The notes below the pieces were generated by a model. That model had not been told where the DNA came from and did not search any database. It worked only from the letters and a program-made list of their open reading frames with translations. 64,000 nucleotides of DNA from Litomosoides sigmodontis. Its lineage: Eukaryota; Nematoda; Chromadorea; Rhabditida; Onchocercidae. Positions within the stretch are counted from its first letter, which is position 1. Each line of letters opens with the position of its first letter. The translations under genes and the position numbers were made by a program. Below are positions 1 to 13,437 of the stretch, one piece after another. The stretch lies in contig OY718805.1 in NCBI GenBank assembly GCA_963070105.1, positions 6,134,001 through 6,198,000 on the forward strand, written 5' to 3'.

Positions 1-674
1 GCTCCGGATTATTTGCGCACAAAACTAACTCCTGAAGTGGAAGCTGACGAGTCACACATTGATAATGAGAAGAACACGCGGACGTTTGATCAGGTTCTTC
101 GTACTGATTTTGAGAATTTTCTTTTGTTGTTCATTGCATTTAGAATGTGACGGAAATTTTACAAGGTGTAGTATGTTAAGTGTGGTAAAGACCTGGCAGG
201 TAGGTTACAAAGTAGGAATCGATTACACAGTCCCAGCTGAATCTAAATGCATAGATTTCTGTAAGCTCTCGACTCAAAGCTGAAGTAATTAAGAAAAGCT
301 CCTAAAATTGATAAAGGTGTTGTTGGATTTTCACTTTCGTTGGTTGGTGCAAATTTTAGAGCTGTTAGATGAACAACTAAACAACACCTTTTCAGGTAAA
401 TAAGCAAATACTGGCAATGAACAAACACATAGAGACCCTACTGGCATCCTTGGCTGAGAATGCTCGTAGTCAGGCAGAAATACAGCAAGACATACCTACC
501 TACAGTAGTCAGGATACCCAAAAGTTGGTGAGAGCTGTCGTAAATGGTGAGGGACTACGACCATCAAAAACTCTTGTTCCGACCGAAGGTGGCGTTACAG
601 GAAGCTCTGCCAGTGGATCACATGGAGCCGTCCGACCGTCAGGAGTGACGGCGTCTCCACAGCAAAGGCGATAA
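1..674 (+). CDS. MED8: Mediator subunit 8, 3' portion
   Basis: This is the C-terminal part of a Mediator head-module subunit, which links transcription factors to RNA polymerase II in the nucleus. The window opens inside an exon whose frame reads APDYLRTKLTPEVE, the conserved PDYLRTKPDPEVE block of MED8. That exon appears to end at base 93 (donor GTTCTT). The next exon starts at 396 after TTTTCAG and reads VNKQILAMNKHIETLL, matching the QKQIQSLNKM helix. It continues through a QDTQKLVRAVVNGEGL block, like the human NPTDTNALVAAVAFGKGL, and a Ser/Gly/Pro-rich tail to TAA at 672-674. The 5' half lies outside the window. A likely AATAAA poly(A) signal is near 918. MED10, another Mediator subunit, is about 36 kb away. 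The weak donor at 94 is the least certain point. Confidence 0.85.
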
Positions 675-1439
675 TTTTAATATGTGTATTATGCATCAGT
701 TTTTAAAGAAATTGTAGATTTCAATTTTTCGAAACAAAATATCCTTATGTTTTACATCTTTTCAAATGCAACACGCGATCTTCCATATAGTTTTTTCATG
801 TGGCATAATTTAACTGGTCTCATTCAGATAAAGGCTAAGGTAAAGCCTTATCGGTCATCACTGAAAACAGCACTTATGCAGTTGATGATTAACGCTTAGG
901 AATGATTGCTCTAAAAGAATAAATATGATACTAAACAATAGCAAATATCCATGGTTTTAATCACTGAAATAAATAACAAACAACAAGACATGGTACAAAA
1001 ATTTTAAACCACAACGAGTAGAAAATATTCATTCTGCAGAAAAATAAACGCCGCTGCGCTGGTACGAATAAGCACTAAAGTTTCGAAATACATAAAGGCC
1101 AGTTATCTCACATTTACGAACGAGATCTCCTTCCGGTTCAACAATGAGTTTCATTTCCTCTCCACTACGCTGAGAATCGAAACAGAATAAGACTATCCTA
1201 AATATGCAGACGTTAGACCACATTAGAATTATTGAAAATCATACACTACTATGGTTCGCAACATTCTACCCATAAATAGTATAAAATTTTTAAATTTTAT
1301 GAGGTGAAAAATTGCACTGTGGGCCCCATGACCTTGAACTCCTTAGTATGTCAGCATACACGGAGTTCAACTCCATTTATGTTCAGAACAAATTTCGAAG
1401 GTAAGATTGTTGTAAGTACAATGGTCTCAGCTGCTTAGT
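675..1439. other. Convergent 3' flank between MED8 and GMPS
   Basis: This 765-bp stretch lies between the MED8 stop on the plus strand and the GMPS stop on the minus strand. It should hold both 3' UTRs. An AATAAA for MED8 is near 918. An open minus-strand frame at 1029-1223 has no homology I recognise and no clear splice context, so I do not call it a gene. Confidence 0.6.
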
Positions 1440-3229
1440 TTACTCCCATTCCGTGGTGCCTGGTGGCTTCGACGTCAGATCGATCATGACACGCGATGTT
1501 AATGGTACGCGCTTCGTAATGCGGCGTACTATTTCTAATACGTTCTGGAATTGCAGTCAATCATCATATAATGAGTTATATGCAAACCAGTTACTGAAAC
1601 ATGAAGTGAGGTACGAACTCAATGTGCATGCACCAATCGAGTTAAATTCTAAATGCAATCGCTAAATATCAGTTTTCTAAAAGCACAAGTAAAATTGGCA
1701 ATCGTTTGAACGCTATATTTCGAAAGAAACAAATGATAAAAGTAAAACAAATGATAAAGTTTTGTACCTGTTCGGGAATATCCTTTCCCGGTAAAGCAGC
1801 AACGCCTGTCATAAAATCGTTTGTGATAAAGGGGCGAAGGACGAAAGATCGTAGCGTTGATGCCTTTCGTTCCAAAGGATCTCTATCAAAGTGAACAGGG
1901 ATCATCACAACTGGCATCTAAATTAGTGGAATTATAATTACAGAAATGTCATCTGTCAAGTAAAAGTGTTTCAAAAAATTTCATATTTTTCGAAAAGGAA
2001 AAAACCTGTTGTATTCTTTGTAAACACACTTCCAGAGCATGATCTCTCTTGCCACTCTCGTCCAAGCCGCATAGAACATCAGAAGCTATTCTGTCAGCCC
2101 ATTTTATCAAACCTACCGTGAAGCTATTTAAATATGTGCGCGTGACGTCGTTCACCGGATAATCAACGGCATCTCCGAAAACATAAAGTACTCTGCAAGA
2201 CAAGGATTAGCCAAGTGGGGACCAAGTAAGTTCAGTGGTAATAATAACAGCAACAATAGCGGTCATACACAATAGCAGGTTAAAATAAATTATTAAATAC
2301 ATATAAAAATATACATGTAATAGTTAATAACCGGTTTATATTGTGTAACAGACGAGGTATAATATTAGCCAACCGCTCTAATAACTTCCATGGAATGGGT
2401 CTTTCATTTGTGGAGAGTGCAGCTGCATATGCATAAGATCTTCCATCACCTAAAATACTGCTGTTGAAACTCATTGCAATATAAATCAGCGTCACATCAA
2501 CCTTTCGTCACATGTATTTTTCAAAGCGCAAGATTTTATACAGTTTAAAACAGCAGGCAAATCAAATTAATATAAAAACCATAATCATTTATTTTTCTTT
2601 ATCTTTGCACAAATTCCTTACAAATATTTGCATCTCTTCTCATTCAAAATCTTAATCCAATAAAAAACGACGAACAAACCTTGAACCCCAACCGAATGAA
2701 TAGGTAAAAGAGTCGTCGCAATTTCAAAATCATGGTCACTAAGAGCTTTCATATCAGCTTGTGATAAGTATTGAGTTATGGTATCAAATTCTTCAGACTG
2801 AAACTGTTATCTTTCAGAGTCTCGTTTGCAATCGAAAATTTTTGCAAGGCACAAAAGAAACACTGCATGTTTTTAATTATCACTTTCTCGTTCTCTTCTT
2901 CACTAACTAGGATAAATGAGAAAAAGAATAATAATGTCTCCCGCGTAACCAATTACTGATGTAATCACTCTGACATTCCCACTTAATTAGGTTGCAGAGT
3001 GAATATGCAATGTGTATGAAACAATCAAAACTCACTGTTTAGAAAGTCTTACATAAGTAAGAACTAATTCTTAATTCTACAGAATGGATAATACTAACAT
3101 CCTTATTACACAGTGAAAAATTTGCGATTAACTGCAAGTGATGCTGAGTAGTGACGAAAAGGTCGAGGTCAGCAATTAATGGACGTTCGGCACAGACAAT
3201 CCGAATAGCTAATCCGGGACCTGGAATTA

Positions 3230-3267
<38 letters not shown>

Positions 3268-6200
3268 AAGTCTAGTAAAAATCAAAAAATAGCTATTTTG
3301 TACAAACAGAGAGACGAGTTTCCCCGTTACAATTAAAAACATAAAAACCAAAAATAAATTGTAACCTGGGAAAGGATGACGCTGGACAATATGTTCTGGT
3401 AAACCTAAAGATATTCCTAATTCACGAACTTCGTCTTTATGAAAATCTTTCAATGGCTCTAAAATTTTTCCCTGCAAATAAGTTACTATTAATTGATTAT
3501 TATCCAACACAAAGTAATTTCTTAACATTATGGCTTTAAGACAGAGGCAAAGAGCATTAGTTCACTCTTTTCTCCATGTTAAGAATAGTCCAAAAACACA
3601 AATGACACTTACCAAATCCCTTAGTTCGCGGACAAGGGCACTATCATTGTGATGAGTTTTAATGACATCTGCCTGGGAACTAGCCAAATGTGACGCGCTT
3701 TCAATCAAATCAGGTCTAAGTGTACCTTGTGCTAGGAACACATCCTTATCCAATTTTAACTAAAATGAATTTGTTTTGTAAGACGTCGATGTCCGATAAA
3801 TCCATTAAATATTATTTCTCTACAAGCTACAATTCAAAGCAATATTGACCTCATCCATTATCTTATCTTTCACTCGCATGAATGTATCACCGATTATTTT
3901 ACGTTTCACTTCGGGCTGTATGGTTCTCATTAGTGGTGTTGAAAGCGTGTTTCCAAATGATATTCGACCATTCAGAAAGGTGTAGAAGGCGTTGTACCCT
4001 GAAAAACAATTTTTTCTGTCAAATGATTATTTCATTGAAATATGAAACATTTTACAATTTTAGATCTTACACCTCCGATTTCACCAGTTTCACATCCAAT
4101 TCAATCAAAAAAAGACACAGTCACCATCACCTGCATACTTTGAATTTAAGTTTAAACCTAATTAATTTATTCGTTAGTAAATAAAGCTATGCGATATCCT
4201 TACATCAATTTCCAACATATAATGTTAAATGTGACTTATTTAAAAAATAGATGAAGAATCAATTAATGCTGGAAATTGACAGAATGTTGACATGGAAACA
4301 AATATTCAGCAAAAAGCTAACGGTACTAAGAAGCGAATTTTATCAGTATAAATCGAAAAACCAAACAATAAATGTGACATACTTCGCACTTTCAAATTCA
4401 ATTTGTTCAATGACTCCACAACTCGATCACTTTCATTGGAACGCATGAAACCATTATCGATGTGTATAGCAATCACTCGATCACTTCCTAAAGCTTTGTG
4501 AAGGAGAGCAGCACATACTGTTGAGTCCACTCCACCCGACACCATAACCTAAACATATTATCTGACGCTATTAAAACCGATTATTTTTTGCCACACATTT
4601 TTAGCATTGATTCAACTTCCTACAAAACTCTTGGAAGATTACTACTTCCTGGACATCACAGAGTACTCATATGTGAATGTATAATAAGTATCAAAAGACA
4701 TACCAACACTTTTTTATCCACCACAACTGAACGAATTTCTTGGATACATTTTTGCTCGCGGTTATCAATTGTGAAACAACCAGTAACACCAACAATGTCA
4801 AACAGAAAATTATGCAATATTTCCTTGCCGCAGATAGATAAATCAACTTCAGGATGGAACTGCACACCGTATAACTTTCGTCCTTCATTAGCAATAGCTA
4901 AAGATAAAATTTAGAAAAGATTTTTGTTTACGATTTTTGCCAGCAAAAAATAATATATCAAATACAAAATAAAAGAAAACTAGAGCAACCTGCAACAAAA
5001 TTTTCACTCCTACCCACGACTTTGAAGTTATCAGCTACAGTCCTTTCAGTAACGCTATCACCGTGTGTTAGCAGTACTTTCTGGCAAGTTGAAAGTCCCT
5101 TGAACAATGGACAGTTGGTATCAACATCAATCTGCAAAAATCGAATAGTAACAGCGAAAAACTGTTGCGAGAGACTTTTAAGGAAGTTGTCGAAAACTGC
5201 ATCTCTTATCAAGTTCTTCAAACATTTAAGGCTGTTTGAACTTGATACGTTTTCACATTAAAATTTTCTTAGCTATTATAAAGATTAAAAACCCACTGGA
5301 TATACCCCTAGCAGTTCGAAATGTCGAATCACAGATCAACATATAATAATGGTTTCTTCATTTATTTGGAAGCCTTTGACACATTTTTAACTATGCTTCG
5401 GCTAGTTCCTTTCCAGTCAATATATACATGTTCGGAACACATTTGAAAATACCTCAAGTTGTCCATCTTCTCGTACTGATTTTTTGGAAACAAATCCTCC
5501 AAAAGCTTTGTTCATCAGCTGAAAAATAGCAGTTTCAATCAACGAAGAAAGCGTTGCTTTGAAATAACTATACCATCATTCATCACAGAAGCTTCACAGA
5601 TATGGTAGTAAAAAAAAATGCAAAGAAATGCATAAAATAAAAGGAAAAGATACCTGAAAACCGTAACAGATACCGAGGACTGGAATACCACAATTCAATA
5701 TAGCAGGATCAAATTCAGGTGCATTAAGTGAATTTACAGAATTTGGCCCGCCACTCAATACAATTGCCCTATAAAAAAAACTTCGCATTTTTCAAATTGA
5801 ATGAAACGTTTTTTTTTGAAACGTCTCATAAAATACGAAAAAAAAATCTATAGGAAATAATTCTCTCAGTTTTATAAAACACAATGTGGATTAAACAAAT
5901 GAAAACAAAACCAAAAATATGCTTATACATGAAAGCTTAACACGTACTTGTAGCACCCTTTTTCAATTATATCAGCTGCTTTTGTATTAAACGGCAAAAT
6001 CTCGCTAAAGACATTTTGCTCACGAATTCGACGATCGATAAGCTGCAAATTGAAGGCATGATAAGAAAAATGAGTGGGCGTGATGATAGCCTCGAAAATG
6101 AATGATATGAAAGTGTAATATTTCTCCCGGTAGAAAAACACGCAGTAAGGAAGTCTACACTCCTTAACTACAACACAATTTAACAGAAGCGGAAACAGAA

Positions 6201-6775
6201 CGATCACAAATTGCAATAAATTATTAACTGAAGCTCACAATGACTGTAAAGAAACACTCATAACTTATTTAAACGCCCCATATTTAAAGGCAGAATTATA
6301 TAACAGCACATGTATGAAGTTTAAATGAGGATTATGTTTCAATACAAGAACAAATCGTTCAAAATTTCAATTTTGTAACAAATAGAAAAGGTAAGACAAT
6401 TGTTACTATTGTTATTTATGATCATCATTTCTTAATGATAAAGACAACCGCAGCTCCAAAAACACAACGAAAGAATTTTTAGTGTCAATTGTGCTAATAC
6501 TTAATACACAGATAAACTAGCATCACAAAATGGTGGAATTCTTTCGATTTCGGAATTTATACATTCATGGCGACCTTCCACTTAACAGGATGTTAAAATA
6601 GAAGCATGAACTAAGCTACCTTTCCGAACTGAGCTCCAAAATCGAGTATGGCAATGCATTCTTTGCAAGCATTCTCTACCTTTGCACTGTTCACATGAGT
6701 AGAAATAGGGGTGATTCCATTTGGAATATCTGTTGCTTTTTTACCGTTAGTACAGTCAGTAGGCTGCACCTCCAT
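1440..6775 (-). CDS. GMPS: GMP synthase (glutamine-hydrolysing)
   Basis: It makes GMP from XMP, ATP and glutamine in the cytosol. Exons read on the minus strand: 6775-6620, 6042-5948, 5768-5654, 5518-5453, 5131-4990, 4897-4704, 4548-4383, 3998-3850, 3759-3613, 3471-3366, 3220 to about 3081, 2797-2680, 2449-2332, 2192-2006, 1917-1768, 1544-1440. The order is a class I glutamine amidotransferase ([20 protein letters not shown]; nucleophile Cys in VLGICYG; His in VQFHPEV), then the ATP-pyrophosphatase P-loop [13 protein letters not shown], then the dimerisation domain ending in the family signature [12 protein letters not shown]. Phases agree except at the exon 11 donor. The 3081 donor (GTAGAA) keeps frame. 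A better-looking GTAAGA at 3052 does not, so a microexon may be missed. The start is uncertain: ATG 6775 is the first in frame, but the frame is open back to a TTGCAG acceptor at 6866. That acceptor may be a trans-splice site or the boundary of an unseen 5' exon. Confidence 0.93.
3229..3266. repeat. (TA)n microsatellite in GMPS intron
   Basis: A run of TA dinucleotides with one interruption (ACATA), inside the intron just upstream of GMPS exon 11 on the coding strand. It ends only a few bases from the CCAG acceptor. Confidence 0.95.
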
Positions 6776-8586
6776 GCTCACTGATGCATTCGCGGAACAG
6801 AAAGTGCGAGATCCCTTGTTCAGTGAAACCGTACGTTCTAATGAAGAATCCTCAATTTCTTTTTCCTGCAACTATAACAATATTTTCCATAGAAATACAG
6901 AGGCATAAAACAGCTATATGAAATTTATAAAAACCACAAGTTTAGTTTAGTAGGTAATACTAAATGATTCGCTACATGAAATGTTTCTGCATGAAAATTC
7001 TGATAAAATTTCACTACAAACTAAGTACGACTGATTCCCAATTCAGCTACTGTAATTCTTCTCGCCCTTACACTTGTAAATGTCGTTTTTTTTTCCATTA
7101 CAAAGGTATTTCTGGAAAGAGTTAAGGAAGAGAAATCCGAGTACTGAGTACCAAGAAAAAAATGACTTCAAAATGAACTTAAATTAAACATAAATCGGGA
7201 AAAAGTACACAAGGAGGCTTTAAAACATCAGCATATGCACATACACACATATGAGCGAACAACGCTTCTAAACAAGTCGACACACCAGCACTAGCACAGA
7301 CTGGCTTTGTGGTGAGACAGACTAGCGCTGTACTCACTACTATACATAGCTGTTTTCCCTGCTCCTACCAACCACATTATGCAACAGAACGTGTACCAAA
7401 CGCGCAAACACGCATCACTCCCGAATCACCTGACCTTGCAACTTGCAACTTCTTCATGCCTTCTCCCAATGCTGCCGGCACGCCATTACTATCTCTCATA
7501 TACACAAAACAAACGTACCTCTCACTAATTTATTGCCCCATTCATTTTCTTTTACAATCTGTTGTAAGCATGTGGATATAAATGAATGAAAAGTATTTCA
7601 TATTCATATTGTCACTGGACAAAACTCAGAAATCACTATCAACAGTAGAATGCCTATTACCGAGATGACCAAACAACATCGGATTCAGACCAACCGATCA
7701 CGATTTCAAAAGAAATGAGGTTACTCTACACGTCTGTGTTCTAAACATTTCGAAATCTACCAACTGAAAAATTTTTCAATTCAATTACATAATATGACTG
7801 TGAAAAACTACGAGTTAAACAGTATCCCCCGCCTAAAATAATAGCAATGGCGTCGATAATAACATCATATTTAAAAAATATAACTATTTTTAGGAACAAA
7901 TTCCTGCGGCTAATTTTCAAGTCCTATCGTAACTTGACCGAAAACTGTGCATCTCCTCTCAGGTTATACATGCTTACTTATAGACAGACACATGAAAGTA
8001 TCCCCTCCCCAAGATTTTAATCGAATATGCCCAAACGACTATGGCGACATGGGATAAACAGCATTTTCATGAGTCAAATGATAAAGTAAGCATAAAAACA
8101 AAATACGCTGTTTTTTCGGGATATATAACAACCTAAACCCAACTATCTTAAATTATTAATAAGTTAAAAATGAAACCCTTATCTTCGCTTGAATTTTGAT
8201 CATGAATAAAGCAACAATCCCTAGAAAACTAGTGAGGAAAAAGAGTAAATTTTGAGACACTCAGGATTCTGTTGAAGTAATTAAATTAACAGGTCGCTCG
8301 CTTAAGCATGATGAAGAAGGGCAAACTCACACCATTTTTGATTTTAGAATAAATTAAATAATACATTCACTAAACACAAGAATGTACGAAACTAATTACA
8401 AACTGAAAAGAACAACTTTTAATGTATAAATACACTACTTCAATTAAGACAATCAATAGCTTTCTGCTGTGCATGCACTCACAATTTTGCTAACCCATTT
8501 TTCCACACAAATTCGACCCTGGCATTTTTCACTGCATTATATTTCACCGAATTTAAAATCCTCATTATCTAAAAGTCACAATGCTT
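6776..8586. other. Intergenic region upstream of GMPS
   Basis: About 1.8 kb with no coding exon I can support. It should hold the GMPS promoter (5' side near 6870-7300) and the 3' UTR of the minus-strand gene ending at 8587. A plus-strand open frame at 7309-7581 lacks conserved motifs and splice context. Nothing else recognisable was seen. Confidence 0.5.
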
Positions 8587-10762
8587 CTAGGGCAGTTGCT
8601 TTGATGGGTTTAAGGAAAAGAATTTCACCTCCAAAGAATTCGTCCCAATCGTGGAATTAGCAGCATTGAATGAGCCTGGCGTATCATTTTCTCTATTACG
8701 TATAGTAGGTTCATATTTGGCTTGTGTAGCGCCATCGGGCAATGTTGGAGACGCTGTTCGTTTCATTGCCTCGCCCTCGCTACTTCTATTTATTTCACGG
8801 CGGTCACTGCCACTTACCGGACTATTTCTTGATGAACTTCCCTGCAAAAACAAAAATCTTTGTCCATTAATATTAAAACAAGCTATATCTACAAAATATA
8901 GGGATGAAAATCTAGAATATGAAATTTCATGAAGTTAATGACACGTTTCGCAAAATGCTTTGAAAGATGTTCTATCATTTAATATTACGTAGAATTAATC
9001 TTGGTGGAAACAAAGTTTAAGTTTAAAACAAAGTTCCATTTTAGTTCAATATTTATAAAAACCAGTATATCAATCTATCGCCGAAAGTTTTAAACTTTTT
9101 GAAAACTCGTGGGCAAAATTGTTTTTTCAACTCAAATCTCGAAATATGCCTACATAAAAAAAACCTCTATTATCCAGTAGAATTGCGCATGAAATACCTT
9201 TGTTTTCCTTCGCAAAAATGATTGTAAAATGCTGGCCTGCTTTTTCGACAATTTCGGTAACGTCCTTGATAGAGAGGACAAGTTGCTTTTGGTACTGCCA
9301 AGTGTGTCGAATTTATTACGTATGGAGTCAGAAACTGGATTAATTGGATTAAATGGGTCAAAAGATGAAGACAAGGAGGAGCCCGTGTTAGGCAACTTTA
9401 AATACACACCTCGAATAGGTACCACGTTTTCTTCCTGCTCAGCGGCGTGAAAATATTCGTCTGTATAAGTGTAGGGCAAATTATGCGGTGAATGCTGCAA
9501 ATAGTCACATTTTGAAGAAAAACAATGAACAATTTCTGCTACTGTATATATTGTAAGATTTCAACAAACTAATCATGCTCTGCTCTATAAACAGCTATTT
9601 TTAATCCTATACATCGAATACCATTAACTTAAATCACCTATAATTTTTCAAAATGCGGCTGCCTCTATGTTCGATTCTAGCTTGGCACAACTTTCAGATA
9701 CCGTAAAGAAGAACTCTATAATCCCTCATTATAATTTTTAAATGCAGATTCAGTTACAGAAGGCTCCACAACTTACATGAAGTGAGAAATGAATGAAAGG
9801 AAACAATAAGCAATTATTACATAAATATATAAAATATGTAACCAAATTTCAGAAAAACGGCTTGAATTGAAAAATCAATAAAGGACATCAAAACCGAAAT
9901 GTATTAGGACATTCGAGATGTATCACAGTGTTAAGCACACAGTAAAAATTACTTGAGGTGCAACCACATGCATGTATCATGTGTCGTGGTAGGTAGTTGA
10001 AGCATTTAGAATAGGTAGTATTATAATATTTTGAGTAAGTAATAGCAAAAATATAGAAAAAAACAGACAAAAAAATGGCGTATTGAATGTAATTTCAATC
10101 AAAAATTTGTCTGAAATATAGAAGTTGCATTCAACACAAGTGGCACGTTGCTACAATACCTTAGCTTTCATGGAAAAAAACTATTTCTGCATTTACGTTC
10201 ACACTAAGAATGTTTCCGACAAAACGAAACGTGTTTCTATGACTTTTGTTTTGTAAACTGCAGGCGATGTCCGAATGCTCAGATCCCACGGTACTATAAA
10301 ACAATCGGTCAGCAAAATAGGAAAGTTTGAACCAATGGAATTTGACTTACAAAAGAAAAGATTATGCTTCTCGTCCAACAACCTTATACGTTTAAGTCAA
10401 ACGATTATGTACAGCATTGCACATTACAAAAGAACGGACCACCATTAAGGCGATCTCTATGAGTTAAGCCTTACCTAAGTGTTTCCTATAACTGACTTTC
10501 TACATTTACAGGCAGGATATGAAAGACAAGAACTCTTTCCAGATACACAAATACGCGATATAACTAGTACGTGGAAAAACAACATACAGAAAAACATAAC
10601 AATGGACATTCAAATAGCTAATAAATAATTAATTAGCTGTAAATATACAAACTGTTCCTTGACAAACACGCTTGCACGGTGATATTATTAAAATGAAACG
10701 GTATGACTTACTTTGCTTATTCGGCCTCCAATTTTGAATAAGGAAGCCAAACTGAATTGGTA
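8587..10762 (-). CDS. Unrecognised protein, C-terminal exons (Ser/Asn/Pro-rich)
   Basis: Three exons with strong splice signals join in phase 0. Exon 10762-10712 lies between TTGCAG and GTAAGT and encodes YQFSLASLFKIGGRISK. Exon 9494-9198 encodes 99 residues starting HSPHNLPYTYTDEYF. Exon 8841-8587 encodes 84 residues plus stop. The middle part has a short aromatic/acidic start (TYTDEYFHAAEQEENVVPIRGVY), then Ser/Asn/Pro-rich sequence and a basic stretch (KLSKKQASILQSFLRRKTK). The last exon is polar and probably disordered. I do not recognise the family. The exon at 10762 is entered in phase 0, so at least one exon lies upstream. Candidates at 13273-13437, 14014-14136 and 17003-17061 are listed separately. 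If the nearest one belongs, the protein is membrane-bound with this region as its soluble tail. A second frame over the last exon reads WDEFFGGEILFL but cannot be reached by an obvious splice. Confidence 0.6.
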
Positions 10763-13236
10763 CTGCAATGAAATATATTAATACGATAAAATGAAGTTTC
10801 TGGGAAAAATTTTGTGGAACATTATGCTAAACTCAGTTCGCACTATCTAGCCGTATCTATGTATTGGCCTCCCGGAGATCACGGGAGGGGAAAAATCCAG
10901 GGAACTCCCGTGTCCCTTGCGCGCTAAGCTCCTGCTACTTTATCAGAGCTGGCAGGAGACCAAGATGAGGTTTACGGTACACGATACAATTACTCTAGGG
11001 CAGATGTCATCTCTAACAGCTTTGCTTCGAAAATTAAAAAGAGGTGGTGACTCAGGTCGGTGTGGGGGTACTTGAAGTGCTACGTCGAATTGGTTGTGCG
11101 CGAAGTGTCGGCATTATCAGTTACTAAGTTTGGCGGTGGAATGGATTTCTGTGGCTTCTCGTAGTCATCAGAGGTTTGTGCGCTGTTTCAGAGCATAACA
11201 AAAACGTACATTGTCAACCCTTCTTGAGGATATGACAAGTCAGCCTTAACTTGACTCCAATGCGATTGCTGCTCACTGCTTTTTCATATGCCATATGTTA
11301 TCATTCACTCGACGTACTAAATACTACTGCGTTATAAAACAGCCTACTGAAGGATTGAAATGACAGAAGAAATATACAAAACACAGTTGCTTGCTTTAAT
11401 ATCAAAGCGTCAGATCGCTTACAAGGCAGTTCGTGGCATTTAGTTATTGTTGCAGTACGGGAAATTTGTGAAAATTATTTGGGAAGTAATGACGTTGCGG
11501 TACTCTTTCAATACTATGAAAATCCATTAAAAGCAAGTTTGCAGTGGATAATGGTATTGGGAGAAGATTGTTCCAGCAACTCTTACATCGTTAAAGCTTT
11601 TGATTGCTTCGCAATAAGACCAAAATGAAGCATTATTGATGTAATGAGTTAAATGATCTCTTAAAATTAAAATATAACTGTGAAAGCGGATTTGTTTTGT
11701 GAAGTCTGTTATTGCTTTATTATTTCTGGGCTATTCGTCCTCTGTCTCAACAGCCCATCATGCTTATGGCAGTTTGAAAATTTTGCTGAAAAACTGACTT
11801 CCTTTCTGGTTCATGCGTTAGGATTTGTTACGAGTTCTTGCTTATCGTATGGTTGTAATAAATTTGCTGCAATCACTTCAGTCCTTTGGGTTTGCTTGCA
11901 AAATTCAATAACCGTTCTTTAAAAAGGGACTTCTCCTCGCTTTTCAATAACTTTTTATTGTAAATATTATTTGGAATTTAAGTTTGTCACAACAAGATGA
12001 AGTTCTACTGTGTGCAAAATTTTGTATGCGGAAGCCTGAGAATTGATAAACGGAGAAACCACATATTTGGCAATTCGATGAAGTGAAAAGGGAAAAGCAA
12101 GCAGAGATGGAAGGCACTTCAGAATTATTTTATTTATGCTAATAAATGTAAAGGTATTTTCAGATTAAATTTACCGGGTGCATTTTACAATTGCAACAAA
12201 CTTTCTGGGTGGTAAAATTAAGAAATGTGATGGGAGCAGGTGGGGCGAGCTTTCGATTATCGTTTTCAAAAGCCTCTTAGATGTGAAACATTTCTATTTT
12301 AGCATTTAAGTGAAGTAATCAACAAGCATCTGCAAAATATAAATTACAATTAAAAATTCGATTTCTTTTTTATCCCACTACACTAAATTAGTTCCCATCC
12401 ATTGAACTATCGTATTAGAAAGTATGAGCCATTGTAACTTGAAATTTGTTACAAACAGAAAACACAGTTGGAAATATTTCAGATTCTTTCCTACAAATGC
12501 ATATAATTTGGCATATCAGTAACGATACAGCAAAAGTTGAAATAGGACGGCCAAACTGGATATCGATAATAAATTCTGCAGAAAACAGTGGGACTTCAGC
12601 TTGACAAAATTATTTTACTGTATTTTTCAGAAACATCTAAATTTTTGTTGAAAAATGAAAACGTTTTCAAAAATTGTGATTTTTTCTTATTTGGAATTAA
12701 TATACCACAGATTGAATTGAAAGCCAAATATTCAAGTAGAAAAAAGGTTGAGATAATTGATTGATCATTCACTTAGTGTTTTAAACATACAAAAGTGGAA
12801 TGAAAAGTAATTGTAATTATTACCGAAATAAACCATCTTGTATTGATGAAATCTTTGAATTTGAACGTGTAATTGAGCCAGAACCAAGCAATCAGTGCTG
12901 ATAACGTAACAAATCCTCGTGTGATGCTCAAGAACACTTCCGACAATTAAAAACTTATATCGAAACATTTTGGAAAAAAATAGTAACAGAAATGTGACAA
13001 TCACAAATTAATTGATGAAGCAACAGTCGCACGTTAAACATGCTTTTTTTGTCGTCTATTTTTGGATGAATTACAACTTCAACTGTGAAATTTATTTTAA
13101 TATTGAATTTGAAGAAAATTCCTGCAATGGCAATGCTTTTTTATTCATTTTTTAGTCGTTTCATATTGAAATTTGTATAATTTTTGAGTTTACAATTGAA
13201 TGCAATAAAGCTTCACGACAAGTTCTCAACTATTTT
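10763..13236. other. Long stretch without a supported gene
   Basis: About 2.5 kb with no exon I can defend on either strand. It is either the intron of a minus-strand gene (if the exons at 10762 and 13273 join) or intergenic. A GC-richer island with two hairpins at about 10867-10964 is listed separately. A plus-strand open frame at 11680-11922 is Leu/Cys/Phe-rich and reads like chance translation of AT-rich DNA. Confidence 0.5.
10867..10964. other. GC-rich island with two inverted repeats
   Basis: Within AT-rich surroundings a short GC-rich patch holds CTCCCG...CGGGAG (near 10868-10887) and, about 60 bases on, CTCCTGC...GCAGGAG separated by 16 bases (near 10929-10958). Both stems are perfect. 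It could be a structured RNA, a remnant of a small inverted-repeat element, or chance. No gene is claimed. Confidence 0.4.
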
Positions 13237-13272
13237 TCAGAAATAGTTGCTAGCGCTAACGGGTGACTTAAC

Positions 13273-13437
13273 AGCTCGTAATTTTTCCGAGCGATGATCT
13301 TCGTGCCAAGTGCTCATGTGAAGTGCTATAGAAACAAAGCCAAGTACGGCTGATATTGTGGTCATCAGAGCAATTGCCTTATGAAATAAGAAATTCGGTA
13401 GGCATATCAGCAGTACTATAGTACACGTCAAGCATGA
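13273..13437 (-). CDS. Probable exon encoding membrane segments
   Basis: Read on the minus strand after a TTTCAG acceptor, this exon encodes about 55 residues. They include two hydrophobic stretches (TIVLLICLPNFLF and LMTTISAVLGFVSIAL) followed by a charged segment STWHEDHRSEKLRA. It may end at a GTTAAG donor (13272), which would join in phase 0 to the exon at 10762. Alternatively it reads on to a stop at 13237. The composition is that of a polytopic membrane protein, but I cannot name the family. The entry is phase 0 and the preceding exon was not identified. Confidence 0.4.

Noticed and set aside
1029..1223. Minus-strand open frame beyond the GMPS stop
   Set aside because: GMPS ends with its family signature at 1440. 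This frame has no homology, no acceptor linking it to GMPS, and lies in the convergent 3' flank.
7309..7581. 90-codon plus-strand open frame
   Set aside because: No motif, no splice context, and composition like translated intergenic DNA.
11680..11922. 80-codon hydrophobic plus-strand frame
   Set aside because: Leu/Cys/Phe-rich reading of AT-rich DNA with no flanking splice sites or homology.
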